Source: a virus
Length of the DNA stretch: 20,334 bases
Reading direction: 5' to 3' (one strand)
Virus record (IMG/VR): IMGVR_UViG_3300031673_000603
Coordinates: 1 to 20,334 of that record
Under the pieces are notes generated by a model, which searched no databases, was not told the DNA's origin, and was given only the letters and a program-made list of their open reading frames with translations. Position 1 is the stretch's first letter. Each line of letters opens with the position of its first letter. The position numbers and the translations under genes were made by a program. This document shows positions 6,513-13,589 of this stretch, piece after piece.

Positions 6513-8753
6513 TTAGAAGATCAGCACGTTACGGCGGCGTGTAGTGCCGGACTTAGCGAGGGACGCATTGGCGCCAGTAAGCGCAAAAGTGCCTGCATCG
6601 GCCATTAGCTCTGTCACGCCTGCCTTTACAAGGTTGACTTCGTTGCCGGTAAGGGTGAAGGTTCCTGCGGCGGCCGCGATGGATCGGGCAGCTCTGACTG
6701 TGGCCTGATTGCCGGTGAGTGCAAAGGTGCCGGTATTAGCAGCTAGTGCTAGTGCGCTTACTTTTGCTAAGGCAGCAGCATTGCCGGTAAGCGCAAATGA
6801 TCCAGTGGCAGCGGCGATCTCATAGGCACCGACCTCTGTGAGGGTTGCTGGGTTGCCTGTGAGGGCAAAGGTGCCAGTGTCAGCGGCGATTGCCCGAGTG
6901 CGGGCGAATGTCGCTGCGTTGCCGGTTACAGCGAAAGTGCCTGTGGCGCCACTAAGAATGCGGCTTTGGGCAAGCGTGGGACTGCCGCCACTTAGCGCAA
7001 AGGTGCCGGTGTTGGCGCTTAGGAGCTGGTTGTGGCGAAGGGCAGCAACGTTGCCTGTTACTGCGAAGGCGCCGCTCTCGGCAGCGAGTGCGTAGCTGTG
7101 GCGGAGTGCTGCGGGCTCGCCGTTGAGCGCAAAAGTGCCAGTATCTGCAGCAAATATGCGGCTGCGGCTTAGCTGTGCCGGCTGGCCGCTGAGTGCAAAA
7201 GAAGCGACAACCGGGTCGATCTCAACAACGCCAATACTGGTGAGGGTTGCTGGGTTGCCGGTTAGTGCAAAGGTGCCGGCCGCTGGGCGTATTGCCCAGG
7301 TGCGGCGGAATGTGGCCGGCTGGCCAGTTTCGATGAAGGTGCCAGATCCGCCGCTGAGGTAGCGGCCGTGCAGCACAGCAGGAGTGCCGCCTGTTAGCGC
7401 GAAGGCGCCAGTGGCTGCCTCGATGCGCAGGTTGTGGAGAAGCGTGGCTGGCTGACCGGTGGCGGTAAACGTGCCAGTGTCAGCAGTAAGGCGGTAGTTC
7501 TGGCGCAGCGTGGCTTGTTGGCCATTGAGCGCAAAGGTGCCGGTGCCGGCGGCAATTACAGCGTTGCTTTCAAGAGTGGCTGCGTTGCCAGTGAGCGTGA
7601 ACGCACCTGGGTCAGCGGCAAGGGCAAAACCACGACTGACGGTGGCAGTGTTGCCGGTGAGCGCGAAGACGCCCGTCTCAGCCTCGATGCGCTCGGTGTC
7701 GGCCAAGCCAGCAGGGTTACCTGTGAGGCTGAATGCACCAGTGGCTGCATCGAGGTAGCGACCAATGCTGAGCGATGCGGCGCCGCCAGTTAGCGCAAAG
7801 GTGCCGGTGTCAGCGGTGATGATCTTGGGCGCTGCCGCCTTGGCCAGCGTGGCGGCATTACCTGTGAAGCTGAACGCGCCCGTCTCGGCAGTGATCGCTG
7901 CGTTGTCCTCAAGCGTGGCAACATTGCCCGTGAGGTTGAAGTCGCCCGCGTCAATGGTGATCTTGTACTGCTGGGCGAAGTTGGCGACGTTGCCCGTCAG
8001 CGTGAAGGTGCCTAGATCAGCGGCTATTGCTTTGACGGCTACCACTGTCAGCGTGGCGTCGTTGCCGGTGAGCGTGAAGCTACCCGTCCCACCAGCGACG
8101 TTCCATGCCGTCACCTCGCGGACTGCAACGTAAACCGCTGCTACGTCATCACTGGAAGCGGTAAAGCCCACATCGCGAGCACCTTGCCCGGCAGTGGTTT
8201 CGCGGACCATGGAGGCGCATCTTGGGCCAAAGTCGATGCTGGTGAGCGTTGTGCTGCCCGTTCCAGCCGGTGGCACGGCGCCACGCCCGGAATACGTTGC
8301 GGCATAGCGCAAGCTGTTGATGCCTGAGCTGCCATCGTCAACGGCAACAGGCGTTAGCGATTGGTTTCCCTCTTCAATTTGTATGCCAGTTACATTGACA
8401 TCGGCGCCAGCCGTGACGGTGGCTGCCGACGCATACATGGTCCTGCCGTTGTTGGTGCGGTTGACCGTGATGGTTTGGTTGCCAGTGCCAAGGCCGCTGC
8501 CAAGGAAGAACATATCTGTTCGACCTGGCTCGCCTGCCGTGTCAATAGCCACCGCACCAGCTACTCGCGTCAGCGCCAGTCCGCCGTATGTGACGCTGAT
8601 GACGAAATCAGACTCGTTATTGATCGTATGCACAAAAACGAGCACCCCTTGAGGAGTGCCGCTTTGTACGTGCGTCCAGCTAAAGCTGGCTTGGTTTGTT
8701 GAGCCAGTGGTGCCTGTATGCGACACAGAGGCAGCACTATGGGCAACAGCCAT
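6513..8753 (-). CDS. Large repeat protein, probable virion surface or fibre-like protein
   Basis: 746 residues. Residues 1-215 form a beta-rich domain (SVSHTGTTGSTNQASFSWTH, VLVFVHTINNESDF, YGGLALTRVAGA) of a type found at the start of phage surface proteins. From about residue 216 to the end there are about 23 tandem degenerate repeats of about 22 residues, each with the core TGTFALTGNPATL followed by a variable linker. The C-terminus is RRRNVLIF. Similar ALTG repeats occur in uncharacterised phage proteins; their fold is not known to me, though the period suggests a beta solenoid or stacked hairpins. It lies among portal, scaffold and capsid genes rather than tail-tip genes, so it may decorate the capsid. 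Receptor or glycan binding is inference. Confidence 0.7.
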   Translation of the reverse strand: MAVAHSAASVSHTGTTGSTNQASFSWTHVQSGTPQGVLVFVHTINNESDFVISVTYGGLALTRVAGAVAIDTAGEPGRTDMFFLGSGLGTGNQTITVNRTNNGRTMYASAATVTAGADVNVTGIQIEEGNQSLTPVAVDDGSSGINSLRYAATYSGRGAVPPAGTGSTTLTSIDFGPRCASMVRETTAGQGARDVGFTASSDDVAAVYVAVREVTAWNVAGGTGSFTLTGNDATLTVVAVKAIAADLGTFTLTGNVANFAQQYKITIDAGDFNLTGNVATLEDNAAITAETGAFSFTGNAATLAKAAAPKIITADTGTFALTGGAASLSIGRYLDAATGAFSLTGNPAGLADTERIEAETGVFALTGNTATVSRGFALAADPGAFTLTGNAATLESNAVIAAGTGTFALNGQQATLRQNYRLTADTGTFTATGQPATLLHNLRIEAATGAFALTGGTPAVLHGRYLSGGSGTFIETGQPATFRRTWAIRPAAGTFALTGNPATLTSIGVVEIDPVVASFALSGQPAQLSRSRIFAADTGTFALNGEPAALRHSYALAAESGAFAVTGNVAALRHNQLLSANTGTFALSGGSPTLAQSRILSGATGTFAVTGNAATFARTRAIAADTGTFALTGNPATLTEVGAYEIAAATGSFALTGNAAALAKVSALALAANTGTFALTGNQATVRAARSIAAAAGTFTLTGNEVNLVKAGVTELMADAGTFALTGANASLAKSGTTRRRNVLIF
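6520..8110 (-). repeat. About 23 tandem ~66-base coding repeats
   Basis: The minus strand encodes degenerate copies of G(T/A)F(A/T)LTGN-ATL with a period of about 22 codons. A few units are 23 to 26 codons (for example those ending AKAAAPKIITA and TSIGVVEIDPV). No two copies seem identical at DNA level, so the array is old or under diversifying change. Confidence 0.85.
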
Positions 8754-8775
8754 GGTCCTGCCTCCGTATCAGTGG

Positions 8776-9195
8776 TTAGGCCAAGGTCAGGATGCCAGCA
8801 GCATCCCAGGTGATCGTGAAGGTTTCGCCGTTCAGCAGGTCAACCGTTGCGCCGTAGTCGTAGTAGCCGATTAGCTCATCGCTGGTGGCGGTGTCGTTGA
8901 ACAAGACCACATAGCGGAATGTCGGCACCGTGCCAGTGGCGGTTAACACCAGATCGTTGGCATCAAGTGTGTAGGTGCCGCTAACCTGCGCTGAGGTCAC
9001 GCCAGCCAAGTTGCGGCCAGTGGTGGTGCCGTCTTGGATGTTGGTGTAGGAAATCTGCGTGATGTTGGCCAGCACCGTGTTGGTGGCGAGAGGGGCGCTA
9101 TTACACAGTGCCACCGTCAGAGTGTCAGCACCAAGGTTGTGGACCTTCTCGGAGAGTGCCTCCACAAAGGAGTTAAACTTGTTGAAGGTGGCCAT
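8776..9195 (-). CDS. Conserved-type phage virion protein of unknown role
   Basis: 139 residues, beginning MATFNKFNSFVEALSEKVHNLG and then beta-rich. The later part, TFRYVVLFNDTATSDELIGYYDYG followed by NGETFTITWDAAGILTLA, is a pattern I recognise from a widespread family of small phage proteins with no firm function. It lies in a row of four beta-rich genes between portal and scaffold. The ending resembles a beta sandwich or jelly roll, which would suit a decoration or fibre-base protein. A candidate promoter lies 28 bases upstream. No ribosome-binding site of note is seen before the ATG. Confidence 0.6.
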   Translation of the reverse strand: MATFNKFNSFVEALSEKVHNLGADTLTVALCNSAPLATNTVLANITQISYTNIQDGTTTGRNLAGVTSAQVSGTYTLDANDLVLTATGTVPTFRYVVLFNDTATSDELIGYYDYGATVDLLNGETFTITWDAAGILTLA

Positions 9196-9222
9196 GGATC
9201 AGCAGAACGCGCTTATGCAACC

Positions 9223-9250
9223 ATTGTAAGTGCTAGAAGGCAAAGGACAA
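9223..9250 (-). promoter_or_regulatory. Candidate sigma70-type promoter before 139-residue gene
   Basis: Minus strand TTGTCC (9245-9250), 16-base spacer, TACAAT (9223-9228, five of six matches to TATAAT). It overlaps the end of the upstream collagen-like gene and would start RNA just before the 139-residue gene. Confidence 0.45.
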
Positions 9251-9697
9251 GTTGAACTCGGTCACTGTGCCCGTAACTGCGGTTATTTTTACCCAGACAT
9301 AGCGGCCTGACGGGATGGGTTGATTCTGTATGGTTGCGGCGTTTCCGGTAGTGGTGCTAGTGGCGGTGGCTGCAACAATTGCTGCTGTGCCTGCATCGGC
9401 TCGATTGGCGGCATAAAGCAGTTCATAGGTAATGCTTGGACTACTGCCGCGCACTATCGCTAACACTTGGGTAAAAGTAGTGGCCTCCTGAGTGCGGAAC
9501 AAGGTAAATTCGTCATTGACAAGTGGTTCGGCAATTGTTACTGATTTTGGGCCAGTAGCGCCAGCTGGGCCTTGGGGGCCTAGGCCAGTTGTTTCGACCA
9601 GTACTGCAGGACTGGGGGCGGTGACGACAGTTATGTCACCAACGCCTTCGGTTACTACAACTACTTGGTAGGCGTCGTCAATGTTTACCGTGTTCAT
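9233..9697 (-). CDS. Small protein with collagen-like segment, probable fibre or decoration component
   Basis: 154 residues. Residues about 37-50 contain GPQGPAGATGP, a short collagen-like Gly-X-Y run often used in phage fibres to trimerise. Before it is a small beta domain (YQVVVVTEGVGDITVV). After it lies a beta-rich domain (SVTIAEPLVNDEFTLFRT ... GRYVWVKITAVTGTVTEFNLSF) that looks like a jelly roll. It overlaps the upstream 112-residue gene by 4 bases (ATGA), so the two are coupled. The overall plan of N-terminal anchor, collagen spacer and C-terminal beta head is that of a short trimeric fibre. Whether it sits on head or tail is not evident. Confidence 0.6.
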   Translation of the reverse strand: MNTVNIDDAYQVVVVTEGVGDITVVTAPSPAVLVETTGLGPQGPAGATGPKSVTIAEPLVNDEFTLFRTQEATTFTQVLAIVRGSSPSITYELLYAANRADAGTAAIVAATATSTTTGNAATIQNQPIPSGRYVWVKITAVTGTVTEFNLSFAF

Positions 9698-10032
9698 GCT
9701 GTGTATCCCTCAGAGACGTACACAGCACCTTCTAGATAGTATTCGCGTAGTGTGGCAGGGTTTTCTAGTAGTACGTCGTAGTAACACTCGTCTGGGAGTG
9801 TTGTTGTTTGGGCGTCGGTTAATGTGATGCTGATTTGGCCGGTTGCTCGGTTGGTGTACGTTATAGAGAAGTCGGCAAATTTGGTGCTGCGGCCACGATT
9901 CCAGACCTGGGCATACGCTGTCCACCCGGTAAGGTTGATCGGGGCGCCAGTGCTGTCTTTGAATTGGAGTGCTACGGAGTAGTCAGCGCGGCGTTGCAGG
10001 CTGATGTTGTACGTGCCAGGTGATACGGCCAT
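9694..10032 (-). CDS. Small beta-sandwich virion protein (BppU-like N-terminal type)
   Basis: 112 residues, beginning MAVSPGTYNISLQRRADYSV, continuing FKDSTGAPINLTGWTAYAQVW and ending YYLEGAVYVSEGYTA. The 'GTYNI-x-xxRGxDY ... F-DxxGxPxDLTGWTA-AQ' layout matches small Ig-like domains seen in phage baseplate and fibre proteins such as the BppU N-terminal domain. It starts 4 bases after the portal stop codon (downstream in the minus direction) and overlaps the collagen-like gene by 4 bases. Probably a base or adaptor for the neighbouring fibre-like proteins; this is inference from co-location. Confidence 0.6.
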   Translation of the reverse strand: MAVSPGTYNISLQRRADYSVALQFKDSTGAPINLTGWTAYAQVWNRGRSTKFADFSITYTNRATGQISITLTDAQTTTLPDECYYDVLLENPATLREYYLEGAVYVSEGYTA

Positions 10033-10036
10033 TTCA

Positions 10037-11482
10037 TCAAGCCTCTGATTCTGTCATTGTATTGGACTTTGGCAGGGACTCCTGCACTTGCACGGCAGCT
10101 TCGGCCATTTCGGTCGCTTTTGTCTCCATTGCTTCTAGTTCTGCGTCGATGTCCATGTTGTCGGGCAGAATTTCGCCTCGGCGTAGGACTTCCAGCAGCG
10201 TTGAGTTGCTGATCTTGCCTGATTCGTTTAGTTGGGCGAGGACTGCGATGTCTTGGCCGATTAGGCGGTAGTAGTCGAAGTCGCGGTCGATTGTGATGAC
10301 CGGGGGCTCCATGCCCACGTATTGGGCGGCGAAGGCGAACGCTTGGTTGAGGCAGGATTCCAGTTCTTGGCTAATGATTGAGAGGACGCTGTTGGCTTGG
10401 GCTTGGTCGATGCGCTTGGCCTCGGCAGATTCGGCTACAAATTTCTGGCCGAATAGTTTGGTGATGCCCAACGTGGACATCTGGGCCTCCAGGGATTGGA
10501 GTTCGTTCATTTGGGCGTCGAAACTGGTGGCGTCGGATTGGACGTAATACGCTTTGTGGCCTGGTTCCATGCCCAAGGCGTAGTTGACGCCGATAGTGGC
10601 CTCGCTGCTGTCTTGGCTGTAACCCTCTAGGACCAGTGTGGGCATTGCCGCGATGTGGAGCGCGTGGATTAGGTCGCTTTGGCGCTGGTAGTGGGTGATA
10701 TTTAGGTTGGAGATGTCCAGGAGTGGGGGTTGGGAGATAAGGACGCCACGCCGGTTGCTGTAAATGGGGACTACGGGGATGGTGTCGAGGCTGAAGCCGC
10801 CCGATTCCGTTAGGTCTACTGTTTCGGTGCTACGGCCCAGGGTGTAGAGGTCGTAGCGGCCTGGGTAGATCACCCGCATTACTTCGACCTGTTCTTCCCC
10901 GAACTCGTTAAGGGGGCGGTACTCGTAGTCGTGGATGCGGATTTGGGTCAGGCGGTTGGTGGCATCTTTGCGCCAGCCCCAGATTTGGGGGGCATCGACG
11001 TGTACAAAGTAGGGGCGGCGGCCCATTGCGCGTTCTTCCGCCAGATTTAGTGCTCCAGTCGCTGCTGGGAAATCGACCAGGATCGCGCTGTGGCCGTAGG
11101 TCAGGCTGCTGACTAGGGCGCGGCGGGCGTACTCGTTGATGCTGGAGCCGATGCCGTCGATGTTTTCGGCTAGGTCGCTCCAGTACGGGTCGCCTTCGAT
11201 GTGGATTGGTTTACGGAGGACGGCGCCAGCTGCTGTTTCGATTAGCCGGCTGGTGTACGGGGACAGGACGCTGCGGTTGATGCGGGTTTGCCAGGCTTCG
11301 TCGTCTTCGCGGGGTTCTTGGGGGAGGTACAGCTCAGCGAGATCGCGGATGTAGTTGGTGCCATTAGTGACGGCAGCGACTACTTTCCAGTCAGGCATCA
11401 TGCCAATCACTTCTAGTGATCGGACGAAGGGGGACTCGCTGACGATTGCGCCAGTTGGGGGGACGTTGGCGCTGTAAACCAC
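10037..11482 (-). CDS. Portal protein
   Basis: 481 residues from a GTG start with AGGAG about 6 bases upstream. The N-terminal third has the portal-like helix and stem layout SPFVRSLEVIGMMPDWKVV, then YLPQEPREDDEAWQTRINRSV and SPYTSRLIETAAGAVLRKP, which resemble portals of the DUF4055 type. The last third carries a long helix with LNQAFAFAAQYVG and a charged, methionine-rich helical C-terminus (AELEAMETKATEMAEAAVQ). Portals form the twelve-subunit ring at one capsid vertex through which DNA is packaged. It lies downstream of the large terminase with two tiny genes between, which is a normal order. The four beta-rich surface genes that follow it are unusual there. Confidence 0.87.
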   Translation of the reverse strand: MVYSANVPPTGAIVSESPFVRSLEVIGMMPDWKVVAAVTNGTNYIRDLAELYLPQEPREDDEAWQTRINRSVLSPYTSRLIETAAGAVLRKPIHIEGDPYWSDLAENIDGIGSSINEYARRALVSSLTYGHSAILVDFPAATGALNLAEERAMGRRPYFVHVDAPQIWGWRKDATNRLTQIRIHDYEYRPLNEFGEEQVEVMRVIYPGRYDLYTLGRSTETVDLTESGGFSLDTIPVVPIYSNRRGVLISQPPLLDISNLNITHYQRQSDLIHALHIAAMPTLVLEGYSQDSSEATIGVNYALGMEPGHKAYYVQSDATSFDAQMNELQSLEAQMSTLGITKLFGQKFVAESAEAKRIDQAQANSVLSIISQELESCLNQAFAFAAQYVGMEPPVITIDRDFDYYRLIGQDIAVLAQLNESGKISNSTLLEVLRRGEILPDNMDIDAELEAMETKATEMAEAAVQVQESLPKSNTMTESEA

Positions 11483-11493
11483 GGGGGGACTCC

Positions 11494-11502
11494 TACTGTG
11501 TA
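11494..11502 (-). promoter_or_regulatory. ACTGTGTA-type palindrome before portal gene
   Basis: TAC-TGT-GTA in the 38-base gap between the 65-residue gene and portal; minus strand reads TACACAGTAGGAG. It is the same core as in the leaders at 13407-13419 and 13963-13975. No clear -35 or TANACT -10 is present. Confidence 0.35.
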
Positions 11503-11520
11503 CCTATTTTGGCAGAGTAT

Positions 11521-11718
11521 TTAGTCATCATCGGGGTCTTCTTCGATGTCCTCTTCGATGTCAACTAGGACTTCTACGCCGTTGAAGACATTGCCCATGA
11601 AGCCGGCAAATAGGGGGGATTCGCCCGGTGTTTTGAAGTCGAAGGTGACTGCGGTACGACCCGTTTCAGCGTCTACTTCGATGTAGGTGGGGTAGCCCTG
11701 GAAAGTGTGGATTGTCAC
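11521..11718 (-). CDS. Small acidic-tailed protein of unknown function
   Basis: 65 residues from a GTG at 11716-11718, beginning MTIHTFQGYPTYIEVDAETG and ending in a strongly acidic tail (IEEDIEEDPDDD). The GTG overlaps the TGA of the upstream 21-residue gene as GTGA, so the start is set by coupling. A longer reading from an ATG at 11793 exists but adds 25 arginine- and glutamine-rich residues that lie out of frame over the small basic gene and look non-genuine. The body is a short beta-rich domain (TAVTFDFKTPGESPLFAGF). It sits between terminase and portal; a head-related or packaging-related role is possible but unproven. Confidence 0.6.
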   Translation of the reverse strand: MTIHTFQGYPTYIEVDAETGRTAVTFDFKTPGESPLFAGFMGNVFNGVEVLVDIEEDIEEDPDDD

Positions 11719-11780
11719 TTTTTCTTGGGCTTTTTGGCGCCTTTCTTGGGCATGGTCTTGTCGCCGTAATGGCCGGGCAT
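11715..11780 (-). CDS. Tiny lysine-rich peptide between terminase and portal
   Basis: 21 codons plus stop: MPGHYGDKTMP followed by a tail of ten residues of which seven are lysine. It begins 13 bases past the terminase stop and ends with TGA overlapping the GTG of the next gene, the kind of tight packing expected of a real gene. The basic tail could bind DNA or the acidic tail of the coupled 65-residue protein. I recall small MPGHYG-type lysine-rich peptides in phage packaging regions, but cannot verify that here. No strong ribosome-binding site is visible, so translation may depend on read-through from terminase. Confidence 0.5.
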   Translation of the reverse strand: MPGHYGDKTMPKKGAKKPKKK

Positions 11781-11793
11781 GACAGAGGTGCAT

Positions 11794-13044
11794 CTACCAC
11801 ACACGATAGTCGGTCGAGTGCATTGTTTCCGGCTTGGCGAGGTTGAAAACCTGCAAACACATATAACCAAGTGCGTCGAATGCGTGGTCTACGCCCAAGT
11901 TCTTGTTTGGGAGGCCGGTGCCGGGGGCGTAGGTGAGTGTGCGAAGGGATTTTATTAATTCTTTACATCTCGGGTGGATGTAGAGGCGGCGGGTGCCGGT
12001 GGCGTCGAGGAGGGCGGTGTTGACGCACGTGATTTTGTCGCGGATTTTCCAGGGGGCGCGAGGGCTGGATACTTTGAAGCCCGACTTTTTTAAGATGGTG
12101 TGGTCGGTGTAGCCGACGCCGGAGGTTTTGCGGGCGCCACCCGTTGGGTCTGGGCAAGCGATGATTCGGCGCTCCACGCCGTAGCGGCGTTGGATTTCTT
12201 CGCACAGATCCCAGGTGGTGGCGCCGCCCGTCATGATGATTTCGTCGAATACCCACAGGTCGTTGCCCTTTTTCACCGCGCAGATCGCGGACATTGGGTC
12301 GATGTTGAAGTCCACCCCAATCAGCAGGGGGACGATTGGGAGGTCTTGGACGATTGGGTCGATGTTGTCGTCCGAGAAACTGACCGCGACTAGGCCGCTG
12401 AGGTTCTCAAAGCTGGCCTCAAATTCTTGGCGGAATGTACGAATGTCGAGTTGGCCTCGGGCAGCCTCGATTTCTTCCGCTGGGACGTTATCGCCCTCGA
12501 TTGTGGTGAACTGCCACCGGACCCAGTTGGGGTCTTCGGCTTCTGCGCAATAGCACCAGAGGTCGTAAAACCAGCTGGCGGTGCCGTCCGGGGTGGAAAT
12601 GAACAGGGCCCAGCCCTGTTTGTCGGCCAAAGCGGGCCGGATCACCTCGAACCAGACCTCGGAGTCCATGAAGGCGGCCTCGTCTAGGACTACGCCGGCC
12701 AAACTTCGGCCCCGGAGCGCCATTGCGTTCTCTACGCCCTTCAATTCGATGGTGCTGCCGTTGACTAGCTCCAGCTTCAGGTCGGTTTCGTTCTTGGACT
12801 TGATCCAGGCTTTTGGGACAAGGCGTTTTAAGGCTTTCCAGGCGATATCCTTCGCCATCCGGTAGGTCGGGGCGCAATAAAAGAAGGTTTCGCCCGGGCG
12901 TTCGATTGCTCCACGCAGCAATTCGATGCAAGAGAGGTAGCTCTTGCCGAATCGGCGGCCTGCGACCAGGACTCTGAAGCGTTTGCGGCTCGAAAACACC
13001 TCGCCCTGTGCCCACCGCAGTTGCAGCGAAGGTGTGTCGCTCAT
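11794..13044 (-). CDS. terL: Terminase large subunit
   Basis: 416 residues. The ATPase domain shows Walker A AGRRFGKS (residues 28-35), and Walker B VVLDE (118-122) with the catalytic acidic pair D121 and E122. A coupling motif ISTPDG follows near residue 149. The nuclease domain has GVDFN (D245 as first metal ligand) and a C-terminal DHAFDALGY (D386, D390) as further ligands. It pumps DNA into the procapsid through the portal and cuts the concatemer. Full length for the family is about 400 to 500 residues. The ATG at 13042-13044 has no clear Shine-Dalgarno; its leader has a run of C followed by TAAAAA. Downstream genes lead to portal, as is usual. Confidence 0.95.
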   Translation of the reverse strand: MSDTPSLQLRWAQGEVFSSRKRFRVLVAGRRFGKSYLSCIELLRGAIERPGETFFYCAPTYRMAKDIAWKALKRLVPKAWIKSKNETDLKLELVNGSTIELKGVENAMALRGRSLAGVVLDEAAFMDSEVWFEVIRPALADKQGWALFISTPDGTASWFYDLWCYCAEAEDPNWVRWQFTTIEGDNVPAEEIEAARGQLDIRTFRQEFEASFENLSGLVAVSFSDDNIDPIVQDLPIVPLLIGVDFNIDPMSAICAVKKGNDLWVFDEIIMTGGATTWDLCEEIQRRYGVERRIIACPDPTGGARKTSGVGYTDHTILKKSGFKVSSPRAPWKIRDKITCVNTALLDATGTRRLYIHPRCKELIKSLRTLTYAPGTGLPNKNLGVDHAFDALGYMCLQVFNLAKPETMHSTDYRVW

Positions 13045-13059
13045 TTTTTAGGGGGGTAC

Positions 13060-13073
13060 CTGTTTACAGTATC
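13060..13073 (-). promoter_or_regulatory. Candidate -10 / palindrome before large terminase
   Basis: Minus strand GATACTGTAAACAG contains GATACT (13068-13073), preceded by TGT, and the palindrome CTGT-TT-ACAG (13060-13069). A second one, CTGT-GTA-ACAG, lies at 13100-13110. Both carry the ACTGT/ACAGT core of other leaders. Confidence 0.4.
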
Positions 13074-13174
13074 ACAGGAATTGACCCCCTACCCCGTGGC
13101 TGTGTAACAGTAAAGAGAAATGGGGTTGTACCAGTAGGTTCCCTGAGTGCTGCCTAGCGCCCCGCAACGCCGAA

Positions 13175-13198
13175 CCCTGCCCCCGGTGAGAGGCAGGG
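13175..13198 (-). terminator. Hairpin between 53-residue gene and terminase, possible weak terminator
   Basis: CCCTGCC (13175-13181) pairs with GGCAGGG (13192-13198) around a 10-base loop. On the minus strand only TT follows, then GGCGTT, so termination would be weak or factor-dependent. Confidence 0.35.
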
Positions 13199-13227
13199 CG
13201 GTATTGTCACACTTTGTAACGTCTGAC

Positions 13228-13389
13228 TCAGCGACCCAGCACCACTAGCCGACACTCAGCAACGGAACCGCCGCGATTCTCGCAACGTGCGAGGGCTTGG
13301 CGGTCTTGCTGTGCCAAGTTGACTAGGCCGAAGCCGAGCAAACAGCCGGCAGCAATGGCAGCGAATGGAGCTAGGGGGAAGCGGTTCAT
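13228..13389 (-). CDS. Small single-pass membrane protein with a two-cysteine tail
   Basis: 53 residues from ATG at 13387-13389, beginning MNRFPLAPFAAIAAGC. Residues about 5-24 form one hydrophobic membrane helix (FAAIAAGCLLGFGLV). A polar tail follows with cysteines at residues 36 and 46 in the pattern RCENRGGSVAEC. One positive charge before the helix suggests the tail faces out. It could be a small lysis accessory, superinfection factor or host-membrane modulator, but no family is recognised. A TAAACT plus palindrome leader element lies about 20 bases upstream, suggesting its own promoter. The ATG lacks a clear Shine-Dalgarno. Confidence 0.6.
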   Translation of the reverse strand: MNRFPLAPFAAIAAGCLLGFGLVNLAQQDRQALARCENRGGSVAECRLVVLGR

Positions 13390-13405
13390 GGTGTAGGTGG
13401 GTTTG

Positions 13406-13423
13406 CCTTACTGTGTAAGTTTA
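13406..13423 (-). promoter_or_regulatory. Candidate promoter/operator before 53-residue membrane protein
   Basis: Minus strand TAAACTTACACAGTAAGG: a TANACT hexamer (13418-13423) followed by the perfect palindrome CTTAC-TGT-GTAAG (13407-13419). The arrangement is almost identical to that at 13962-13979. The -35 region is poor. Confidence 0.5.
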
Positions 13424-13477
13424 GCCTGGATCTGCCGGATTGCGAGCCCGCGACTGATGATCTTTCCTTATGGTTCG

Positions 13478-13498
13478 TATTGCGACTGATTCGCAATA
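13478..13498. repeat. Perfect inverted repeat TATTGCGA-N5-TCGCAATA
   Basis: Eight-base arms around CTGAT. The half-site TATTGC/GCAATA also forms the hairpin at 14394-14410. Confidence 0.75.
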
Positions 13499-13535
13499 GC
13501 AGCAAGGCGAGACGGGTGAGACTGTGCCGGCAGGA

Positions 13536-13557
13536 TCTCAGCTTGCGACAGCTGAGA
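13536..13557. repeat. Perfect inverted repeat TCTCAGCT-N6-AGCTGAGA
   Basis: Eight-base arms around TGCGAC. No T tract on either side, so it is not a standard terminator for the leftward gene ending at 13590. Confidence 0.7.
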
Positions 13558-13589
13558 CCATGCGAAGCGAAAACGTAAAATCGCAGCGA

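Larger units (their letters stand above)
13390..13589. other. Noncoding region rich in TTGCGA motifs and inverted repeats
   Basis: About 200 bases with no plausible gene. It holds a promoter-like element, two perfect inverted repeats (13478-13498 and 13536-13557), two copies of GCGACTGAT (13450-13458 and 13482-13490), several TTGCGA or TCGCAA words (near 13440, 13480, 13491, 13543) and a long-range inverted pair GATCTGCCGG / CCGGCAGGATC around 13428-13538. Candidate roles are origin, packaging site or operator array. Confidence 0.5.

Noticed and set aside
6513-8753. Regular repeats considered as a CRISPR array or satellite
   Set aside because: The repeats are translated, degenerate and fill one open reading frame; there are no constant repeats separated by unique spacers.
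11719-11793. Longer start for the 65-residue gene, adding MHLCHARPLRRQDHAQ and nine more residues
   Set aside because: The added part is out of frame over the lysine-rich 21-residue gene and looks like shadow sequence; the GTG coupled by GTGA is a better start.
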